In this document: piece after piece, positions 27,401-35,069 of the stretch
How the letters are laid out: the number at the start of each line of letters is the position of its first letter
How positions within the stretch are numbered: position 1 is the first letter of the stretch
Assembly (NCBI RefSeq): GCF_004117935.1
Contig: NZ_SDOY01000131.1
Span: forward strand, 62,001-126,000
Direction: 5' to 3'
Length of the DNA stretch: 64,000 nt
Origin: Streptomyces roseicoloratus
GTDB lineage: Bacteria > Actinomycetota > Actinomycetes > Streptomycetales > Streptomycetaceae
Translations under genes and position numbers: made by a program
Notes under the pieces: generated by a model
Database searches by the model: none
What the model saw: the letters and a program-made list of their open reading frames with translations, nothing else
Told to the model about the DNA's origin: nothing

Positions 27401-29672
27401 CGGGGCCGTACACCTCGCGCCGGCCGCCGATCAGGGAGTTGCCGCGCCGCAGGTGGAGGCCGAACCAGGGGGCCTCCATGCCGGGGTGCATGGTGTTGAG
27501 CCACAACGACACCTCGGCCAGCTCGACGGCCGTCTCGTTGAGGTCGACGCCGTACGAGTTGTGCAGGGCGATGTAGGCCTTGACCCTCTGGAGTTCGACG
27601 GCGTACTGCTCGGTGTCGATGGAGCGGCCGAGCTCCTTCTGCCGGCGCCGCAGGTACTCTGCGGCGACCTGATTGATGGCCTCGTTGAGGAACGCGCCCG
27701 AGCCGAGGGCCGGTTCGCAGATCTTCCAGTCGAGCAGCTCGCGCGCCTCGGTGACCGTGCCGTCCTGGTCCAGGCGGTGCTGGAGGGCCAGCTGCACGGT
27801 GACCTTGGTGAGGGACTCCGGGGTGTAGTAGGAGGCCGAGGTCTGGCGGTCGCGGCCGGAGAGCCGGTAGACGAACGAGCCGGGGGAGTACCGGACGCGC
27901 AGCTCCTCGCCCGTGTCCCGGTCCGGGCGCCGGACGAAGACCGTGTCCGGGTACTCGTCGGCCTTGGACTTGGGCACCAGCCAGGAGCCGTCCTTCGGGT
28001 CGCCGCCCTTGGCGACCTCGTACAGCTCCTCGCCCGCGATGAAGCCGGAGTACGACATCAGGCCCTCGTACACGGCGCCGAGCTGGTTGATGCCCAGCTG
28101 GGCGTACGAGATGAAGCCGCCGCGCTCGCCCTTCTTGCCCTTGGTGAGCATGAGCTTGTGCAGGACCTCGTACAGGGTGGCGTTGCGGAGCCGGGTGTCG
28201 AGGTAGCGGACGCGCTCGCCGCGCGCGAGGGCCTCGTCGGCGTCGTGACGGGGGTCGACGACGGCGTCCGCGCCGATCAGCTTGATCGAGTCCCGCTCGA
28301 AGAGCGTGGAGTGCAGGGGCTCGAAGCGCAGGCCCAGGTCCTCGCTGGTCTTCGCGCCGACGGCGCCGACGCCACCGACAGTGCCGGCGGTCTCCGCCGT
28401 CTTGGCCGCCTCGCCGTGGGTGCGGCGCGGCCGGTAGCCGTCCTGGACCTTGCGGAACAGCAGGTCGAGGGACTCGTACAGGTAGAAGCCCCGGCGGGAC
28501 TTCTCGTCGACGAGGTCGCGCTCCGCGACGAGTTCGCCGAGCCGGCCGAGGCCGTAGCCGAGCTGGTACTCGGGATAGTCGGACGGCAGGATGCCCAGCT
28601 CGGGGCGGGCCTCGGCGTACAGCAGGAACAGGATGCGGTAGAGGTAGCGCAGCGACTCGCGGGTCAGCTGGCGGCCGAGTTCGGGGAGTTCGCCGATGTC
28701 CTGGGGGCGTACGCCCTGCTCGCGGAGGCGTTCCAGGACCTCGTTGGCGATCAGTTCGACGCTCAGCCGCAGGCCGTCGCGCAGCTCGCTGGAGACGCCC
28801 ACCGCGTGTTTGGTGGACTTGCCGACGAGTTCGGCGAGCGGGTTCTCGCCGCCTTCCTCGGGGGTGCGGAGCGAGTCGGCGCCGAACAGCGCGGCGACGG
28901 TGTCGAGTTCGCCGCCCGGTCGGGTGTCGTTGCGCTGGAGCGCGATGTCGAGGGAGACGGCGAGGTAGCGGCCCTCGCCCCACGCCATCCGGTCGGCGAG
29001 GACGACGACGCCGCCGACGAGCAGCAGGACATAGCGCGGGGCCTCGTCGCAGGCGAACAGGAACGAGGCCAGCTTGGAGCCGGTGACGAGGCTGTTCGAG
29101 CCGTCGAGGACGACGGGGTCGAGAAGGCGGCCCGGGCCGTCGGGGTCCAGGGCGGCGTCCGCCTCGGCGGCCCAGCCGCAGTCGAGGGCGACGAGGCCCT
29201 TCTCGGCGTGCGCGACCGTGATCTCATGGCTCTGGCCCGCCCGCCAGACGGTGAGGTTGCCGGGCTTCGCGTCGTAGCCCAGTGCGCGCAGGACCTCGGC
29301 GTTCAGCGCGTGTACCCGCTCCCGCCAGGCGGGGGCGTCGTACGTCAGCGCGTCGTCGCCGGTGTCGGGCGTGGAGGCGGTGCCCTCGGCGTCCTCGGGG
29401 AGGGCGAAGAACGAGCGGGCCCGGAAGTAGTCGCGGCGCAGTGCCCGGAGACCGGCCCGCGGAGTGACCGGCAGGGCCTGCTTGGTGTCCTCGCGCAGAG
29501 GGTCGAGGCTTTCGGCGGACGCCGCCTCGCCCGTCCCGGCCGGGGGCTTGGCGGCCTCCTCCCGCTCCTTCCAGGTCTGGAGCAGGCCCGTCTTGAGGTC
29601 CTTGGGCAGCACCTCGGCGAGGTAGTGGGCCGAGAAGTAGTCGCCGCGGTTGACCAGGGAGTCGTACGTCAT
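24486..29672 (-). CDS. Large Eco57I-class adenine DNA methylase (DISARM DrmMI-like)
   Basis: The 1728-residue protein has a long N-terminal region (LYRILFLLYAEARPELGIL, FYLYESLDLLFRKVQDGY) seen in Eco57I/PglX-type enzymes, then methylase motif I EPALGSGAFLNEA near residue 650, motif X-like YYTPESLTKV just before it, and motif IV GNPPWVR near 1091, the N6-adenine NPPW form. The C-terminal ~550 residues are the presumed target-recognition region and are visibly AT-richer than the rest of the gene. It begins 13 bases after the DrmD-like helicase gene ends, so they are one transcript. With DrmD this is the methylase/SNF2 pair of class 1 DISARM. A BREX PglX-like or type IIG enzyme is an alternative; no PglZ, BrxC or separate nuclease is nearby. 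Confidence 0.85.
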   Translation of the reverse strand: MTYDSLVNRGDYFSAHYLAEVLPKDLKTGLLQTWKEREEAAKPPAGTGEAASAESLDPLREDTKQALPVTPRAGLRALRRDYFRARSFFALPEDAEGTASTPDTGDDALTYDAPAWRERVHALNAEVLRALGYDAKPGNLTVWRAGQSHEITVAHAEKGLVALDCGWAAEADAALDPDGPGRLLDPVVLDGSNSLVTGSKLASFLFACDEAPRYVLLLVGGVVVLADRMAWGEGRYLAVSLDIALQRNDTRPGGELDTVAALFGADSLRTPEEGGENPLAELVGKSTKHAVGVSSELRDGLRLSVELIANEVLERLREQGVRPQDIGELPELGRQLTRESLRYLYRILFLLYAEARPELGILPSDYPEYQLGYGLGRLGELVAERDLVDEKSRRGFYLYESLDLLFRKVQDGYRPRRTHGEAAKTAETAGTVGGVGAVGAKTSEDLGLRFEPLHSTLFERDSIKLIGADAVVDPRHDADEALARGERVRYLDTRLRNATLYEVLHKLMLTKGKKGERGGFISYAQLGINQLGAVYEGLMSYSGFIAGEELYEVAKGGDPKDGSWLVPKSKADEYPDTVFVRRPDRDTGEELRVRYSPGSFVYRLSGRDRQTSASYYTPESLTKVTVQLALQHRLDQDGTVTEARELLDWKICEPALGSGAFLNEAINQVAAEYLRRRQKELGRSIDTEQYAVELQRVKAYIALHNSYGVDLNETAVELAEVSLWLNTMHPGMEAPWFGLHLRRGNSLIGGRREVYGPERLKKGGWLGTPPERYPLADAQAGVPLPEGAVHHFLLPAKEWGAVAAEKEAKALAPEAAKALGAWRKAVTKSPTAKQTARLQGLARRAEYLWDLVVQRLTISEREISRRVDVWEAEPEWLRRPKEAVPREKVLADLTAVDTPYWRLKKLMDTWCALWFWPVQEAALLDGTDARYQRAEVVPASQGGAAAESGASDVIRTYEEVDLLGNVTVKEVRRGDIDKRRKGTRKGEQSFAGQRREVIPLANLDDWLDFAEALLGTHDVPAESLVASFDSLGDLERYEDELPDWMGMDRSYWLEGRFPWVGVAGDVAKRQGFFHWELEYAQVFGGRGGFDLQVGNPPWVRPDWKEDAALAELEAWFKLSEKPGAEEWRLRKAETLKDGKNTAFILDDLVGTSATAALLTSQPMYPLLTKTRPDLYRAFMTQVWRHASHAGTTGLIHPDSHFSGVKEGPLRKAAYKHLRMHAHFSNRLQLFEDVGPTRKFSVNVYGSSNSVGFTHVSWLYSPETLTSSITHDGRGPLPGIKHDGKWDCRPHRDRLIHVDAIRLAEWNRLSGENMIPDSEAPLLYPVTIREQGAVSTLSLVTNRLAAHATSITQGYNETNAKKDGLIRWSTTDIDSIDEVVLQGPHFLVGTPFAQNPKIPCKSPRDWFETPAHTLGADHVPRTNYVRSCTLDRYQASQEVWGGKRYTQHFRLAWRRMIDFDGNRSLFAAIIPPGTAHIDAVNSMALADNRRTALTAGFWAALPLDYLLRITDRSDLRVAEAHKMPAVDPAHPLAPALLLRTLRLNTLTSHYSPLWKELFDPRWAGYEEWANHHWPNLKPLGADLDSTWEYRTPLRSEYERRAALVELDSLVSVWLGITADQLVAIYKSRYPVLADYESAMYFDADGRKIAANHNTYGHGQTKQDWLDLQAHLADPANTPPPAGYVGPFYKADREAEMRAAHAHFQARLDKEIELGRWTPPARKAAGTSAA

Positions 29673-29685
29673 GACAGTGGCTCTC

Positions 29686-32649
29686 TCAGAGGGCGGCGGG
29701 CGCGGCGGACGGGGCGGAGGACGCGGCCGGCGGTGCGTCGGGGTCGGGCAGCAGCACCGCGAGGACGCGGAGCATCGGGCGCTGCCCGGTGGTCAGCAGG
29801 TCGTCGGCGAGGTCGGTGAGCCGCCGCTTGGTGTGCTCGCCCGCCAGCGTGGGCTGCTCCCAGTCGCCGAGCCGCAGCTTGTGGCGCTCGATCGACTCGC
29901 GCAGCGGCCGGTCCCAGGCGTCCCGGTGCCGCTCCATGAAGGCCTCGGCGGCCTCCAGTACGGCGGGGATGGCGGCGGCCGGCGGGGCGGGGTCCCGGTG
30001 GCGGAGCTTGTTCGCCATCGTCGGGCCGACCCCGGAGCGGCGCAGCAGCGACACCATGTCGTCGTCCACGGCCCCGCTGCCGGTCACGCCCATCCACTTG
30101 ACGACCGTCGGCCGGCCCAGGGCGTTCGAGTACACGCCCTGGACGAGATAGGTGGGCTCCGCCACCTCGGCCGTGATCATCGGCGCCTCCTGGCGTCCGA
30201 GCCGGACGAGGACCTTGTCCGTCAGCCACTCGACGACCGGGTGCAGGTCGGTCAGCAGCGAGATCTCCGGCCAGCTGGAGGTGGAACCCGCCTCGCGGGC
30301 CCGCTGGAGCGACTGCTGGGCGAGACGCCGGTTGAAGGTGACCAACAGGCGTTCGCGCAGCCGCTGTTCGCGCAGGTAGTCCACGGGCAGCGCCTTGAGG
30401 CGGTGGAGGAGGTCGGCCGGGGGACGGAAGGACAGCAGGCCCGACTGCTCGTCGCGGTCGAGCTCCAGACGGTCCCGGGCGTCCGGGTACACCTCGCGCA
30501 GCGCCTCGTCCAGGAAGTGGGCGGTCGAGTCGAAGAGACGGGGGAGGACGGAGCCCGTGGCCTCACCCGTACCCGCGCCGGTAGCGCCGCCGGCCGTCTC
30601 GGGGGCGGACGCCCCGCCGGCCTCCGCGGCCTCCGCCTGCGGCTCGTCACCGACCGCTCCGAAGAAGTCCGCCAGGAAGTCGTCCATGGCATCCGTGCCG
30701 GCGTCCTCGCCGGACCGGCGACCGTCGAGGGACTCGTCCACGGTCCTGCCGCGCAGCAGATCCTGGATGAGGGACTTCTCCTCGGCCTCCGCGCGGTAGA
30801 GGCCGGTGACGGCCTCCGCCGTCCCGAGCGAGCGGTGCGCCTGGTCCTCGCGCTCCAGAAGCCGCTCGGAGACCAGGGTGTCGTCCTTCGCGCCCTCCGT
30901 GCCGCTGGTGAGGATCAGGGCGCGGAACTGCGGCGGCTGGGCCTGCCCGTAGCGGTCGATGCGGCCGTTGCGCTGCTCGATGCGGATCAGCGACCACGGC
31001 ACGTCGTAGTGGACCAGCTGGTGGCACTGGCGGTGCAGGTTGACGCCCTCGGAGGCCACGTCGCCCGTCAGCAGGATCCGTACCGGAGCGCCGGCCAGCC
31101 CGAACTCCTCCACGACCCGCATCTGCTGCTCGTCGGACAGACCGCCGTGCATGACGCGCAGGCAGTCCTTCGCGGTCCGGCCCCGGAAGCCGAGGGCGGC
31201 GGGCAGGACGGTCGCCAGCCACTCCAGGGTATGGACGCGCTCAGAGAAGACCACGACACGGGTGTCGGAGGACGGGCCGACGCCGATGCCCTTCAGCTGC
31301 TCGACCAGCGCGGCGAACTTCGCCGAGTCCGCCTCCGTCAGGTCCGCGGTCAGTTCCGCGAGCCGGCGCAGGGCGGCGAGCTCCGCCGTCGTGGCCCGGG
31401 GGTCGTCCTTCTTCTCCAGGGTCTTGATGCGGGCGTTCACGGTGGCCTTGAGCGCCGCGTGCGAGGAGAGGAAGGACTTGAGGAGCGTGTACGGGAAGAG
31501 GGGGACGGAGCTCACGGACGGGCTGCCGTCGCGCGGCAGCCAGACGGCCGCCAGCTCCTCGAAGATCCGCTCCTCGGCCGGAGTGGCGGGGCAGTGTACG
31601 GCCTGGGACGGTCCGCGGTCCGCCCACTGGCCCTTCATCTGCTCGCGGACCTCGGTGCTGACCTTCGTACGGCGGATGAAGAGGTGCTCGATGTCCTCGG
31701 CCCGGTAGTTCTCCGGGTCGCGGATCGCCGCCGGGTCCAGCAGGGCGATCAGCTCGGCGAACGACCTCGCGTCGCCGTTGTGCGGCGTGGCGGACGCGAG
31801 GATCAGGGCGTCGGTGCGCGGCGCCAGGGTCTGGGCGAGCTGGTTGCGCAGGGAGCCGCGGTTGATCAGGTTGTGCGACTCGTCGATGACGACCGCGTCC
31901 CAGCGGATCTGCTCCAAGTGGTGGCGGTACTGGTCGGTGTTCTTCAACGTGTCGATCGAGACGATCACGCGCTTGAAGAACGTGAACGGATTCCGCCCGG
32001 CGGGGATCTCTCGCTGGATGCGCTCGATGCCCACCGAGTCGAGCCGGACCAGCGGAATGGCGAACCGTGTCCACAGCTCGTGCTGGAACTGCTCCAGGAC
32101 GTGCTGCGGCGTGACGACGAGGATGCGCTCGCCCCGGCCGCGCCGGATGAGCTCCGCGAGCGTCAGACCGATCTCCAGCGTCTTGCCCAGGCCCACCACG
32201 TCCGCGATCAGCAGCCGGGGACGCAGATTGGCGCCGGAGAGCGCGAGTTCGGCGGGGCGGCGCTGGTAGGGGAGCGGGTCCAGGAGGAAGGACTCCGCGA
32301 GCGCGAGCCGCCGCTCGGACTGGGGCAGCGCCGTGCGGCGCAGCACGGCCTCCAGGAAGAGCCGGGAGCGCCGGTAGGTGGGGGAGTCGTCCGCGATCAG
32401 ACGGGTGTCACGCGGGTCGATGAGCTCGACGGTGTCCAGGCCGGTGAAGAACACGGCCTCCTGGTCCCGTACGAAGTCGGACACCCCGACCACCTCGACC
32501 CGGGTGCCGTCGTCGGCGGTCGGCACCGCGTTCCTGACCAGCCACACCTCGTCGCGTACGAGCACCTGCGCGCCTGCCGGGAACTGCTCCCGCCCCGCCG
32601 CGTCCGACGCGTCGCCGTGCTGCTCGGGGCTGGTCTGGACGGCGGTCAC
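29686..32649 (-). CDS. drmD: SNF2-family helicase, DrmD-like
   Basis: GTG 32649 is preceded by AGGAGGACACGG and was chosen over a longer frame; the product is 987 residues. The SNF2 core has ADVVGLGKTLEIG near residue 147, VVIDESHNL near 252, ILASATPHNGDARSF, and in lobe two VVFSERVHTLEWLATVL, GDVASEGVNL and RIEQRNGRIDRYGQ near 558. The C-terminal 350 residues include an acidic/Ala-Gly-rich linker and a helical domain. Architecture and coupling to a giant adenine methylase fit DrmD of class 1 DISARM, an anti-phage system; RapA-like SNF2 proteins are the nearest alternative. Canonical drmA, drmB and drmC are not adjacent. Confidence 0.8.
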   Translation of the reverse strand: MTAVQTSPEQHGDASDAAGREQFPAGAQVLVRDEVWLVRNAVPTADDGTRVEVVGVSDFVRDQEAVFFTGLDTVELIDPRDTRLIADDSPTYRRSRLFLEAVLRRTALPQSERRLALAESFLLDPLPYQRRPAELALSGANLRPRLLIADVVGLGKTLEIGLTLAELIRRGRGERILVVTPQHVLEQFQHELWTRFAIPLVRLDSVGIERIQREIPAGRNPFTFFKRVIVSIDTLKNTDQYRHHLEQIRWDAVVIDESHNLINRGSLRNQLAQTLAPRTDALILASATPHNGDARSFAELIALLDPAAIRDPENYRAEDIEHLFIRRTKVSTEVREQMKGQWADRGPSQAVHCPATPAEERIFEELAAVWLPRDGSPSVSSVPLFPYTLLKSFLSSHAALKATVNARIKTLEKKDDPRATTAELAALRRLAELTADLTEADSAKFAALVEQLKGIGVGPSSDTRVVVFSERVHTLEWLATVLPAALGFRGRTAKDCLRVMHGGLSDEQQMRVVEEFGLAGAPVRILLTGDVASEGVNLHRQCHQLVHYDVPWSLIRIEQRNGRIDRYGQAQPPQFRALILTSGTEGAKDDTLVSERLLEREDQAHRSLGTAEAVTGLYRAEAEEKSLIQDLLRGRTVDESLDGRRSGEDAGTDAMDDFLADFFGAVGDEPQAEAAEAGGASAPETAGGATGAGTGEATGSVLPRLFDSTAHFLDEALREVYPDARDRLELDRDEQSGLLSFRPPADLLHRLKALPVDYLREQRLRERLLVTFNRRLAQQSLQRAREAGSTSSWPEISLLTDLHPVVEWLTDKVLVRLGRQEAPMITAEVAEPTYLVQGVYSNALGRPTVVKWMGVTGSGAVDDDMVSLLRRSGVGPTMANKLRHRDPAPPAAAIPAVLEAAEAFMERHRDAWDRPLRESIERHKLRLGDWEQPTLAGEHTKRRLTDLADDLLTTGQRPMLRVLAVLLPDPDAPPAASSAPSAAPAAL

Positions 32650-32749
32650 CCGTGTCCTCCTGTGGTGATTCGTGACGGTGGTGGCAGGCCCCTCAGTATC
32701 GCGGGGCCATCGGCAGCGCAGGTCCATCGGCATCGGGAGCCCGCCGGTG

Positions 32750-34060
32750 TCAGAACGCGGCCTGGGCCGCGTACACCTCGCGGAGCCGCTGTGCGGTGAT
32801 CCGGGCCTGGGCGGAATGCAGCCGCTGCCCGGAGCGGCCGCGGGGAGCGCGCGGAGGGGCCGGCGGGGTGGACGACGGGCTGTCCGTGTCCGGGGCGGGT
32901 TCCGGGGCGGCGGGTGCGGACGAGGGCACGCCGGCTCCGGACGGCGGCGCGGGACCGTCGACGAGCGTCGGGGGCGGCTCGGTGGCGGCCTGCTCGTCGG
33001 CGTCAGGCGCGGGGGCGGCCGGCGGGGTCACGTCCGGGGAGAGCACCACCGCGTCCGGGGAGAGCGCCACGGTCGGCGCTGTCGTCGGCGAGGTGGGGGG
33101 CCCGGGAAGCGCCGGGGCCGCCGGGACGGTGGGCGGCAGCGGGAGGGCGACCGTCGGCGGCAGGCTGTCCAGCGCATGTGAGGGAGCCGCCGTGTGCGTC
33201 GTGAGCCGACGCCGTGCCTGGGCGACCTTGAAGCCCTGCGCCTCGATGACCGCCCGGCACCGCTGGACGACGTCGCTCAGCGCCGGCCGGTCCTCGGCCC
33301 GGTGCGCGAGCATCGCCGTCAGCAGGGGCACCAGCTCGTCGGGGACCCCCGACAGGTCGGGAGCCGTCTCCGGGTCGGTGACCTGATGGAAGAGGACGTG
33401 GATGTTCGCGGCCTGGTACGGCAGGTGCCCGGAGACGGCGAACAGCATCACGGCGCCGAGCGCGTGCACGTCGACCGCGGAGGTCAGCGGCCGGTCGCCC
33501 CGCGCCTGTTCGGGCGCCATGCAGGCCGGGGTGCCGACCACCGTGTTGGGCGCGGTCAGGGACACGCTCGACTCGGCGAACACCGCGAGCCCGAAGTCGA
33601 TGACCTTCGGCCCGTTGGGGCCGAGCAGCACGTTCGCGGGCTTGAGGTCACGGTGCAGCAGACCCTGCTTGTGCACCGTGGCGAGCGCCTCGGCGAGCGT
33701 CGCCCCGAGGGAGGCGGCGAGCAGCGAGGGCAGCGGGCCGTGCAGGGCCACGTGCCGGCTCAGGTCGGGGCCCTCGATGTACTCGGTGGCCAGCCACGGA
33801 GGATCGGCCTCCGCGTCGGCATCCAGGAGCGCCGCGATCCGCGCGCCCCAGATCGTCTTGAGGATCTCCACTTCCTGGGCGAAGCGCTGCCGGGTCTCGG
33901 AGTCCACGACGGACGGCTTGATCACCTTGACGGCTGCGGGCTCCCCGCCGGGTGACTCGCCCAGGTACACCTGCCCCATGCCACCGTGCCCGATACGGCC
34001 GAGCAGCTCGTAGCCGCCCAGCTCGACGGGGTCATGCGGGCTGAGGGGAGCGATGTGCAC
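32750..34060 (-). CDS. Serine/threonine protein kinase, cytoplasmic
   Basis: The start is taken as GTG 34060 (GAAAGG upstream), placing the kinase fold directly at the N-terminus; the product is 436 residues. The domain is complete: glycine loop GRIGHGGMGQVYLG, Lys in AVKVIK, Glu in QEVEILK, HRDLKPANVLL, DFG in KVIDFGLAV and APE in CMAPEQARG. After residue ~290 there is a Pro/Ala/Thr-rich region without a membrane segment, ending in a basic helical tail. It lies 100 bases upstream of the DrmD-like gene on the same strand, and downstream of a helical protein gene. Kinases occur in several defence loci (PglW, Stk2); a regulatory or effector role here is inference. Confidence 0.85.
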   Translation of the reverse strand: MHIAPLSPHDPVELGGYELLGRIGHGGMGQVYLGESPGGEPAAVKVIKPSVVDSETRQRFAQEVEILKTIWGARIAALLDADAEADPPWLATEYIEGPDLSRHVALHGPLPSLLAASLGATLAEALATVHKQGLLHRDLKPANVLLGPNGPKVIDFGLAVFAESSVSLTAPNTVVGTPACMAPEQARGDRPLTSAVDVHALGAVMLFAVSGHLPYQAANIHVLFHQVTDPETAPDLSGVPDELVPLLTAMLAHRAEDRPALSDVVQRCRAVIEAQGFKVAQARRRLTTHTAAPSHALDSLPPTVALPLPPTVPAAPALPGPPTSPTTAPTVALSPDAVVLSPDVTPPAAPAPDADEQAATEPPPTLVDGPAPPSGAGVPSSAPAAPEPAPDTDSPSSTPPAPPRAPRGRSGQRLHSAQARITAQRLREVYAAQAAF

Positions 34061-34087
34061 GAGGGGCCTTTCTGCTCGTGAGCGTGA

Positions 34088-34123
34088 GGACGGAGCTGCG
34101 GACGGAGCTGCGGACGGAGCTGA
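34088..34123. repeat. Three tandem copies of GGACGGAGCTGC
   Basis: Three head-to-tail 12-base units, the last with one change at its final base, lie 28-63 bases upstream of the kinase start codon, in the 131-base gap after the helical protein gene. If the kinase frame started further upstream these would encode a short Ser/Ala/Pro repeat, but the start at 34060 makes them intergenic. Confidence 0.7.
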
Positions 34124-34191
34124 CGTGTCCGGTCGCACCGCACACGGTATCCGGCCGAAGACCGGTGCCGTACGGGCGCGGAGGCGGTCGG

Positions 34192-34881
34192 CTATCCGAG
34201 GTCCCGCCTGCGCTCCGCGAGACTCCGGACCCACAGCTCATGGGCCCGCCGTGCCTCGTGCACCGACTCGCGGGCGAAGACCTCGTCGGTGAAACCCACG
34301 GCCGCGACCTGCTCCACCACGCGGACGAGGTGAGCGGCCACCTCGCGCAGGCGCTCGGCGTGCGCCGCGCGCAGCCGTGGCGCCAGCTCCTCCTCGCGAG
34401 CGGCCAGTGCCATCAGGTCGTCGAACCCCGCGTCGTCCGCGTACGCGGAAGGGAGACCGGGAAGATCCGCCCCGGTGAGGCGGCGCACCACCGGCAGGGT
34501 GCGCTCGGCCGCTTCCTCCCGTCCGAGGACACGATGGAGCAGCTCTCGGGCCTGGTCGGTGCCGCGGACGCGCGCGGAGACCGCGTCCAGGGCGTCCAGC
34601 TCCGGGCCGACGCCCTGCTCGTCCTCCGCCGCGAGCAGGCCGCTCAGCCGGGCGGCGATCGCCTGGCCCGTGGCGGACGCCTCGTCGATGACGTCGTAGC
34701 AGGCGTCGAGTTCCTCGAAGGCGCGTTCCGCCGTGCGGATGGCGGCCGTCACCATGGCCGCGGTGTCGCCGTCGAACCGGCCGACCGCCTGGGCGAGCTG
34801 CGAGGACGTCATGGACACCGCTGCCAGCAGGTCTTCGGTGTGCCGCTGCCTGGCCGGCCCGCTCGTCGTTCCGGTGCCCAC
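34192..34881 (-). CDS. Helical protein of unknown function
   Basis: The 229-residue protein starts at GTG 34881, which is preceded by GAGGGGGGAACG. Nearly the whole length is predicted by eye to be long amphipathic helices rich in Ala, Glu, Arg and Leu (AIRTAERAFEELDACYDVIDE, REEELAPRLRAAHAERLREV), so a coiled coil or helical bundle is likely. There is no signal peptide or membrane segment. I recognise no family. It is upstream of the kinase and DrmD-like genes in the same orientation and divergent from mcrB; it could be a kinase substrate or scaffold, but this is only a guess from position. Confidence 0.65.
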   Translation of the reverse strand: MGTGTTSGPARQRHTEDLLAAVSMTSSQLAQAVGRFDGDTAAMVTAAIRTAERAFEELDACYDVIDEASATGQAIAARLSGLLAAEDEQGVGPELDALDAVSARVRGTDQARELLHRVLGREEAAERTLPVVRRLTGADLPGLPSAYADDAGFDDLMALAAREEELAPRLRAAHAERLREVAAHLVRVVEQVAAVGFTDEVFARESVHEARRAHELWVRSLAERRRDLG

Positions 34882-35069
34882 CGTTCCCCCCTCGCCGTGC
34901 CGGTGCTCCGCTCCCGATCATGGACGTCGGCGGCCGCACACGGCAACGCGCGGCCGGATCTGTGCCGACCGAGGCATCGGAGTTGGCCGGAAATGCACGA
35001 AGCGGTGCCGAAGTGGATCACGAGCGCCCCACAATGCACCCGGCCGAACCCTCCGATCCAAGGACACCG

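Noticed and set aside
32650..32733. A longer N-terminus for the DrmD-like protein
   Set aside because: AGGAGG sits ideally before GTG 32649, and the added residues have no similarity to the family.
34733..35069. An upstream coding extension of mcrB or of mcrC in the long plus-strand frame
   Set aside because: The region overlaps the start of the divergent helical protein gene, and a good ribosome site marks ATG 35070; the mcrC frame upstream of 36920 is a shadow of mcrB.
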